Source: Candidatus Omnitrophota bacterium (GTDB lineage Bacteria; Omnitrophota; Gorgyraeia; 1-14-0-20-64-10; JACQQZ01). Taken from it: DNA of 10,249 bases. The notes beneath the pieces were generated by a model that was given only the letters and a program-made list of their open reading frames with translations, was not told the origin of the DNA and searched no databases. Of the stretch, positions 5,819-10,249 are shown one piece after another; the first letter of the stretch is position 1; every line of letters starts with the position of its first letter. The stretch spans positions 1-10,249 of the forward strand of contig JACQQZ010000119.1 in assembly GCA_016206755.1 (NCBI GenBank). Direction: 5' to 3'. Made by a program: the position numbers and the translations under genes.

Positions 5819-6999
5819 AGCTTCAACCGGCCCATGCGCCGCACCGCTTCTCGAATGCGCGCCTCCGGAACCGTCATCGCCATGCGAATGTACCCTTCCC
5901 CTGCTTCTCCGAACCCGTTGCCTGGAGTTGCAACGACATTTACCCTGAGGAGTTCTTGCGCCACCTCGGCAGAGCGTTTGTTTTTCGGGATGCGCGTCCA
6001 CAGATAAAAAGTGGCTTTCGGGGTGGGTGCAGGCCAGCCCTGCTTGCGCAAACCTTCCACGAGAATCGCGCGTCGCCTCTGGTAAGCGGCCAAGAGCGGG
6101 GCAAGTTTTTTGGGTGGAGATTTCAGCGCGGCAATTCCGGCGACTTGGATGGCTTGAAAAATTCCGGAATCCACATTGGACTTGACCTTTCCCAGCACTG
6201 CAATGGCCTGGGCGTTGCCGCAGGCCCATCCGATTCTCCAGCCGGTCATGTTGTATGTCTTCGAGAGCGAGTGAAATTCAATTCCGACCTCTTTCGCTCC
6301 GGAAACCTGCAAGAAGCTCGGCGGCTTTAAGCCATCAAAGGCCAGCTCGGAATATGCGGCATCGTGCGCGACCAAAAGTTTTTTTTGAAGCGCCAGGGCG
6401 GCGACGTCTTTGAAAAATCCGAGCGTTGCCGTGGCTCCGGTCGGATTGTTCGGATAGTTGAGATAGAGGATTTTTGTGTTCGATTTGCAGCTGCGCCGGA
6501 TGCCGGAAATATCCGGCAAGAAGTCATTCTCTTCTCTCAGAGGAAGCGCAATGGGTGTTCCACCGGCCAAAATGGTGCCTGTGCGGTACGGCGGATAGCA
6601 GGGATCCGGAACCAAGGTGCTGTCCCCGGGATTAACGAATGCCAGCGGAAGATGCGCAATGCCTTCTTTAGACCCGATCAGCGGCAGAATTTCAGTGGCC
6701 GGATCTAGCTTGACGCGAAAACGCGTCAGGTACCATTCTGCGATCGTCTCCCGAAGCGCCGGCATCCCTTGATCCAAGGCATAGCGATGGTTTTTCGGAT
6801 CGCGGATCGCTTTGGCCATCGCTTGCAAGATAAAAGCAGGGGTCGGTTGATCGGGGTCCCCTACCCCCAAGTCCACCAAATCCCGGCCTTGCGCGCGGGC
6901 CGCGCGCTTGGCGGCGTCGATTTGCGCAAACAGATATGGGGGAAGCTGCGTCAGCCGTTGGGCAACCGGAATGGGACCGCTTGAATGGACGGGGGTCAT
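5782..6999 (-). CDS. dapL: LL-diaminopimelate aminotransferase
   Basis: DapL makes LL-diaminopimelate from tetrahydrodipicolinate in one step with glutamate as amino donor, bypassing DapD, DapC and DapE. The 405-residue fold-type I PLP enzyme shows VDLGVGDPDQPTP (42-54), GSKEGIAHLP (109-118) for the cofactor phosphate, NYPNNPTGAT (181-190), Asp213 and Tyr216 in AHDAAYSELAFDG, the PLP lysine Lys247 in SLSKTYNMTGWRIGWA (244-259), and YIRMAMT near 373. By sequence alone it could be another class I aminotransferase; the identification rests on its resemblance to the DapL group and on its place between dapB and folK, with dapA, dapB, dapF and lysA present and no dapC, dapD or dapE nearby. Its ATG overlaps the dapB stop as ATGA. 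The C-terminus runs 37 nt into folK and ends in an unconserved tail (LWSTRTSASARI). Confidence 0.9.
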   Translation of the reverse strand: MTPVHSSGPIPVAQRLTQLPPYLFAQIDAAKRAARAQGRDLVDLGVGDPDQPTPAFILQAMAKAIRDPKNHRYALDQGMPALRETIAEWYLTRFRVKLDPATEILPLIGSKEGIAHLPLAFVNPGDSTLVPDPCYPPYRTGTILAGGTPIALPLREENDFLPDISGIRRSCKSNTKILYLNYPNNPTGATATLGFFKDVAALALQKKLLVAHDAAYSELAFDGLKPPSFLQVSGAKEVGIEFHSLSKTYNMTGWRIGWACGNAQAIAVLGKVKSNVDSGIFQAIQVAGIAALKSPPKKLAPLLAAYQRRRAILVEGLRKQGWPAPTPKATFYLWTRIPKNKRSAEVAQELLRVNVVATPGNGFGEAGEGYIRMAMTVPEARIREAVRRMGRLKLWSTRTSASARI

Positions 7000-7766
7000 T
7001 GATAAAGAGAATCCATCGTATAGAAGCCGGGTTTGCTTTTCGCCATCTTTTTCGCAATGGCCAATGCGCCCGCCGCAAAAATCTCGCGCGATTTTGCCTG
7101 ATGCTCGATTTTGATCACTTCCTGCCCCAGATCAACCGCGACTTGATGGTATCCGATCTCTTCCCCCTTGCGATCGTACGTCACGGGAACTTGGTTTTCT
7201 TTGGCAGAGAATGCCTTGAGCAGATCTTCTTTGATCTGTTTGGCTGTGCCGCTGGGGGCGTCTTTTTTGTGAACGTGATGGATCTCGAAAACGCTCAATT
7301 TTGGAGTCAATCCGAAATCGACCAATACACGGGCGCTTTTTTGAAGCATTCTTCGCACGGCCAAGATGCCGATCGACATATTGGAAGACCAAAAGATGGG
7401 GATTTTTTTCGCCAGCGATTGCAGATTCTTCATTTGTGCAGGCGAGAAGCCGGTGGTTCCGATGAGCATCGTTTTTTTAAGTTGTGCGGCGACTTGAGCG
7501 TGCCCCAGCGTGGCTTCAGGCGTCGTAAAGTCGATGAGGATCTGCGCATCGGCCAGCGCCGAAGGAATGTCTTCGGTGATGATGACTTGGGTCGTCGCGC
7601 GTCCCAGCGTTTGCCCCAAGTCTTGGCCAAGATTGGCATTGCGGGCCGACTCGAGCGCGCCGGTCACTTGGAAGGAAGCGTCCTCCAATGCCAGGTTGCA
7701 AACCAGCGAACCCATTCGCCCGCAGCAGCCCGCTATCGCCACCTTGACTCTCTTCGTGCTGGGCAT
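6996..7766 (-). CDS. dapB: 4-hydroxy-tetrahydrodipicolinate reductase
   Basis: DapB reduces the dihydrodipicolinate-type product of DapA to tetrahydrodipicolinate with NAD(P)H. The 256-residue protein shows the Rossmann motif VAIAGCCGRMGS (9-20), LIDFTTPEA (77-85), GTTGFSPAQ (103-111), FWSSNMSIGI (125-134) and the active-site stretch EIHHVHKKDAPSGTA (161-175) with His163/His164 and Lys168. The start is the ATG at 7764-7766, 2 nt after the dapA stop; the open frame continues 26 codons upstream, but that part lies inside dapA and is not conserved. The stretch before the last strand is short compared with Escherichia coli DapB (273 residues), lacking the usual RGG-x-GEH insertion, as in other compact members. 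It overlaps dapL by 4 nt. Confidence 0.95.
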   Translation of the reverse strand: MPSTKRVKVAIAGCCGRMGSLVCNLALEDASFQVTGALESARNANLGQDLGQTLGRATTQVIITEDIPSALADAQILIDFTTPEATLGHAQVAAQLKKTMLIGTTGFSPAQMKNLQSLAKKIPIFWSSNMSIGILAVRRMLQKSARVLVDFGLTPKLSVFEIHHVHKKDAPSGTAKQIKEDLLKAFSAKENQVPVTYDRKGEEIGYHQVAVDLGQEVIKIEHQAKSREIFAAGALAIAKKMAKSKPGFYTMDSLYQ

Positions 7767-7768
7767 GA

Positions 7769-8683
7769 TCAGCGTTTTTTCAACAAGCCATACTGGCGCA
7801 ATGCAACCACAAGCTTTTCTTGGTTGGCCGGGGCCATCGGGCACATCGGAAGCCGGAGCTCCGGATCGATCAGCCCCATCATCCCCATCGCTGTCTTGAC
7901 CGGAATCGGATTGGTTTCAATGAAAAGTGTTTTGGCCAACGGCAGCAACTTGTAATGCAACCGCCGCGCTTCTTCCAGGTTACCTTTTTCGACTGCGCGC
8001 ACCAGCCGCTCGACTTCTTTGGGCACGATGTTTGCCAAAACGGAGATGACTCCGGTGCCGCCGATGGCAAGAACCGGAAGCGTCAGCCCGTCGTCTCCGG
8101 AGATGAGAACGAAATCATCGCCACAGAGCAATTTGATCCGGGCCATCTGCTCCAGAGAGCCGCTGGCTTCTTTGACACCGACGATGTTTTTGTGGTTTCG
8201 CAGGCGCGCGAATGTTTCCGGCTCCATATTCACGCCGGTTCGCGAGGGGATGTTGTAGAGAACCAGAGGAATCTCCACCGCTTCGGCCACCGCCTTGAAG
8301 TGCCGGTAGAGGCCTTCTTGCGTGGGCCGGTTGTAATAAGGGTTGATCAGCAGCGCGGCATCCGCACCGGCCTGCTGGGCGTGTCGCGTCAGACGAATGG
8401 CTTCACTGGTGTTGTTGGAGCCGGTTCCCGCAATGACGGGGATGCGGCCGCGGGCCGCTTGGACAACCAGCTCAACGACCTGCTCATGCTCATCGTAAGA
8501 GAGCGTGGCCGACTCGCCGGTGGTGCCGCAGGGAACCAAGCCGCTCGTCCCTGAGCGAATGTGCCACTCGACCAATCCGCGCAGCCGTTTCTCATCAATC
8601 CGGGATTGCCTAAACGGCGTGACCAACGCCGCCATGGAACCGCGCAAGCTCTTTAAAATGGGCCGAACGTTACGCCTTTTCAT
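7769..8683 (-). CDS. dapA: 4-hydroxy-tetrahydrodipicolinate synthase
   Basis: DapA condenses pyruvate with aspartate semialdehyde, the committed step of the DAP/lysine route. The 304-residue (beta/alpha)8 aldolase shows GSMAALVTPF (15-24), PCGTTGESATL (51-61) with the catalytic-triad threonine, INPYYNRPTQEG (113-124), Tyr143 in LYNIPSRTG (142-150) with Arg148 for the substrate carboxylate, and the Schiff-base Lys171 in VGVKEASG (168-175). I keep the ATG at 8681-8683 because GAGGGGG lies 9 nt upstream; an internal ATG at residue 17 would give the length of shorter homologues but has no such site. The first 14 nt overlap dapF, and dapB follows after 2 nt. I see nothing that indicates how lysine feedback works here. 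Confidence 0.96.
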   Translation of the reverse strand: MKRRNVRPILKSLRGSMAALVTPFRQSRIDEKRLRGLVEWHIRSGTSGLVPCGTTGESATLSYDEHEQVVELVVQAARGRIPVIAGTGSNNTSEAIRLTRHAQQAGADAALLINPYYNRPTQEGLYRHFKAVAEAVEIPLVLYNIPSRTGVNMEPETFARLRNHKNIVGVKEASGSLEQMARIKLLCGDDFVLISGDDGLTLPVLAIGGTGVISVLANIVPKEVERLVRAVEKGNLEEARRLHYKLLPLAKTLFIETNPIPVKTAMGMMGLIDPELRLPMCPMAPANQEKLVVALRQYGLLKKR

Positions 8684-9488
8684 TTAAAATTTCCCCCTCG
8701 AACACTTCCCGGACTTCCCCTTCCAAAGAAACATTCTTCCAGGTGCCGTTGGCTGCGTCAAATCGAATCACAAGGCGCTCGCCGCTGGTCGGATAAACGG
8801 CCACGGGAGATTTGACCCATCCCAAGCGGGAGGCCACCAGCGCCGCGGCCACGGCCCCTGTCCCGCAGGCCAGTGTTTCCGACTCCACGCCGCGTTCATA
8901 GGTGCGGACGCGCAAAGCGTGCGGATTTAAGACCTGAATAAAATCGACATTCGCCCCGCGCGGGCGAAAGGCGCGATGAAAGCGAATGGCCGGTCCCATC
9001 CTCGCAACATCCATCTCCCGGATGTTGGGGACGGCAATGACGGCGTGCGGCACGCCGGTCGTAACGTGATAAGCCGTAAAATGTTTCATCAGCGCCGTCA
9101 ATGGAACGGTTCGGATTTCAGAGGGCTGCGTGAGCGTCACCCGGACCCGTCGCTTGGAAGGAACGTACGCTTGGATAATCCCTGCCCCAGTTTCGAGCGT
9201 CAGGCGCTTGGTTTTATTCCGGCTGGCGACATAGAAGGCGGCGCAGCGCGCTCCATTGCCGCACATGTCCGCTTCGCTGCCATCCGGATTGATGACGCGC
9301 ATTTTCACAGCCGCTTTTTTCGATGGTTCCACAGTCAAAATGCCATCGGCTCCGATAGAGCGGCTGCGCCGGCACCATTTTTGCGCCAGATGCTTGGGCG
9401 GCGCGCTGAGGCGCTGACGCCTGAGGTCGACCAAAATAAAATCATTGCCTGTTCCGACGGTTTTGACAAACCGGACCGTTTTCTTCAC
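8670..9488 (-). CDS. dapF: Diaminopimelate epimerase
   Basis: DapF interconverts LL- and meso-diaminopimelate without a cofactor, using two cysteines. The 272-residue product shows the N-terminal FVKTVGTGNDFILVD (7-21), GADG (46-49), the first half-site NPDGSEADMCGNGARCAAFY (67-86) with Cys76, GVPHAV (145-150), and the second half-site ERGVESETLACGTGAVA (198-214) with Cys208; both catalytic cysteines are present. The start is a GTG at 9486-9488 that overlaps the lysA stop as GTGA, with GGAG 5 nt upstream. It receives LL-DAP from DapL and supplies meso-DAP both to the cell wall and to LysA, the gene just before it. Confidence 0.97.
   Translation of the reverse strand: MKKTVRFVKTVGTGNDFILVDLRRQRLSAPPKHLAQKWCRRSRSIGADGILTVEPSKKAAVKMRVINPDGSEADMCGNGARCAAFYVASRNKTKRLTLETGAGIIQAYVPSKRRVRVTLTQPSEIRTVPLTALMKHFTAYHVTTGVPHAVIAVPNIREMDVARMGPAIRFHRAFRPRGANVDFIQVLNPHALRVRTYERGVESETLACGTGAVAAALVASRLGWVKSPVAVYPTSGERLVIRFDAANGTWKNVSLEGEVREVFEGEILNEKA
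8693..8699 (-). promoter_or_regulatory. Ribosome binding site of dapA inside dapF
   Basis: GAGGGGG on the minus strand lies 9 nt before the dapA ATG and within the last codons of dapF. It decides in favour of the longer dapA start. Confidence 0.6.
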
Positions 9489-10249
9489 CGGATCTCCGCA
9501 GGGATTTTTTCGCCGCGCACCAAATCTTTCAAAGTCTCGCGCTGCCGGACCAGATGCGCCTTCTTTCCCATCACCAAAACCTCCGCAGGCCGCGGGCGGG
9601 CGTTGTAATTGCTGGCCATGGCAAATCCGTATGCCCCGGCGCTCATGATTGCCAAGACATCGCCGGGCGCCAAAGGACTTAGGCGGCGGGCTTTGGCAAA
9701 GCAGTCGCCGCTTTCGCAGACCGGGCCGACGACATCGTATAGCCAGCGGGCGTTGGTGCGGCTTCCTCTGGCCGCAGCCAAGCTCTTCGTCAGTCGCATT
9801 TGTCCTGGTCGAGGAGCCACGGGTAAAATTTCATGATAGGCCCCGTAGAGATTGGGGCGAATCAGATCGTTCATCCCGGCGTCGACAATGGCAAAACTCT
9901 TCACAGGCGTTCGCTTGATGTACAGCACTTCGGTGGCCAGAATGCCGCTGTTGCCGACGATGAAACGTCCCGGTTCGAGAATCAGTTTCAGCTTGCGCCC
10001 CTTGAGCAGCGGCAGAATGGCTTCGGCGAATTCTTGCGCGGTTTGAGGGCGCTCATTGCGATAAACAATCCCCAAACCACCGCCGATGTTGAGCCACTGG
10101 ATGCGGCCAGAGGAAGCCGCACCACTGCCCTCTGGCTTGTTGATCTGGGCGGATTTGTTTTTGTGCGCATTGACGCGATCGATGAATGTCAGCGCTTTTC
10201 GAATGGCCGCTACGAACGGCTTCGGTTCGGTAATCTGCGAGCCGATGTG
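9485..10249 (-). CDS. lysA: Diaminopimelate decarboxylase (5' part outside window)
   Basis: LysA decarboxylates meso-DAP to L-lysine with PLP. The visible 254 residues are the C-terminal part of an alanine-racemase-fold enzyme; about the first 150-170 residues, with the PLP lysine, lie beyond the right edge. Counting from the first visible residue: HIGSQI (1-6), LNIGGGLGIVY (53-63), ILEPGRFIVG (90-99), VDAGMNDLIRP (122-132), the substrate-binding CESGD (178-182), and SAGAYGFAMASNYNARPRPAEVLV (203-226) with the PLP-contacting Tyr207. Two stretches are unusual: residues about 31-48, before LNIGGG, and about 150-170, before VVGPVCESGD, are each some 15 residues longer than I expect for the family. 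Both hold a copy of the same 36-40 nt repeat in opposite orientation. The frame is intact, and all visible active-site residues are present, so the enzyme is probably functional. Confidence 0.95.
   Translation of the reverse strand, partial: HIGSQITEPKPFVAAIRKALTFIDRVNAHKNKSAQINKPEGSGAASSGRIQWLNIGGGLGIVYRNERPQTAQEFAEAILPLLKGRKLKLILEPGRFIVGNSGILATEVLYIKRTPVKSFAIVDAGMNDLIRPNLYGAYHEILPVAPRPGQMRLTKSLAAARGSRTNARWLYDVVGPVCESGDCFAKARRLSPLAPGDVLAIMSAGAYGFAMASNYNARPRPAEVLVMGKKAHLVRQRETLKDLVRGEKIPAEIR
9741..9780 (+). repeat. Inserted palindromic repeat, copy 1, within lysA
   Basis: The plus strand 9741-9776 matches the minus strand of copy 2 at 33 of 36 positions, with 23 identical in a row (9754-9776); with four more bases the match is 36 of 40. 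Its ends are nearly self-complementary (GCCAGCGG with CCTCTGGC, 7 of 8). Read in the lysA frame it encodes about LAAARGSRTNARWL (visible residues 157-170), a loop absent from typical LysA proteins. Confidence 0.7.
10098..10137 (-). repeat. Inserted palindromic repeat, copy 2, within lysA
   Basis: This is the inverted partner of 9741-9780; the 23-nt identical core is at 10102-10124. The copy is itself palindromic: GCCAGAGG (10136-10129) pairs perfectly with CCTCTGGC (minus strand 10113-10106), a stem of 8 bp around a 15-nt loop. In the lysA frame it encodes about KPEGSGAASSGRIQ (visible residues 38-51), a Gly/Ser/Ala-rich loop just before the conserved LNIGGG. Confidence 0.7.

Noticed and set aside
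5819..6229. Longer open frame upstream of folK
   Set aside because: It is the out-of-frame reading of dapL; conserved HPPK sequence begins only after the ATG at 5816-5818.
7767..7844. Longer DapB start
   Set aside because: The extra 26 codons lie within dapA and are not family-like; the ATG 2 nt after the dapA stop puts the Rossmann motif near residue 9.
6936..7955. Plus-strand open frame of 339 codons opposite dapB and dapA
   Set aside because: Shadow of two well-supported minus-strand enzymes; no motif and low plausibility of composition.
9777..10101. Invertible segment between the two inverted lysA repeats (phase variation)
   Set aside because: Inversion would destroy the lysA frame in an apparently essential gene, and no recombinase is visible; an inserted repeat explains the data better.
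1..10249. CRISPR arrays, tRNA or rRNA genes, insertion sequences, prophage or defence genes
   Set aside because: No tandem spaced repeats, no cloverleaf or ribosomal sequence, and no transposase or integrase reading frame seen; no gap longer than 300 nt is left without a gene.

Overview
The window is a densely packed bacterial gene block of roughly 55-57% G+C by eye, with every supported gene on the minus strand, so transcription runs from the right edge to the left. The family content (complete DAP/lysine genes using an LL-diaminopimelate aminotransferase, DAP-type cell wall precursors, a UvrA excinuclease, an exported protein) indicates a bacterium. DapL together with the order lysA-dapF-dapA-dapB-dapL-folK-panC-panD and a tiny basic protein resembles deep-branching, mostly uncultured lineages such as Omnitrophota; this placement is from memory and is only a weak inference.

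Reading in the direction of transcription: lysA (3' 254 codons, cut by the right edge), dapF, dapA, dapB, dapL, folK, panC, panD, an L-aspartate dehydrogenase (nadX-like), and a 41-codon basic protein, closed by an unambiguous intrinsic terminator at 3053-3098. Junctions overlap or lie a few bases apart, apart from 42-43 nt gaps before panC and before the 41-codon gene, so 3119-10249 looks like one operon. Aspartate is the unifying metabolite: dapA-dapB-dapL-dapF-lysA make meso-DAP and lysine from aspartate semialdehyde, panD makes beta-alanine from aspartate and panC condenses it with pantoate, and the dehydrogenase makes iminoaspartate, a precursor of NAD. FolK adds a folate step.

A second unit begins right after the terminator: a perfect TATAAT, a 40-codon leader ORF, uvrA (GTG start), and 4 nt beyond uvrA the start of a gene with a clear signal peptide that runs off the left edge.

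Two structures are not explained by the ordinary gene annotation. First, lysA carries two inverted copies of a 36-40 nt sequence (9741-9780 and 10098-10137; 23 nt identical), each sitting exactly where the protein has an extra loop compared with the LysA family. This looks like a small palindromic element inserted in frame into a coding gene. Second, the uvrA leader holds a 24-nt inverted repeat (22 of 24 paired, 2907-2930 with 3007-3030) that would bury the uvrA ribosome binding site and GTG start, while a 40-codon ORF begins just outside the stem and stops within the uvrA start codon (GTGA). This suggests that uvrA translation is coupled to a leader peptide. The 41-residue basic protein at the end of the biosynthetic operon is the third item of interest.
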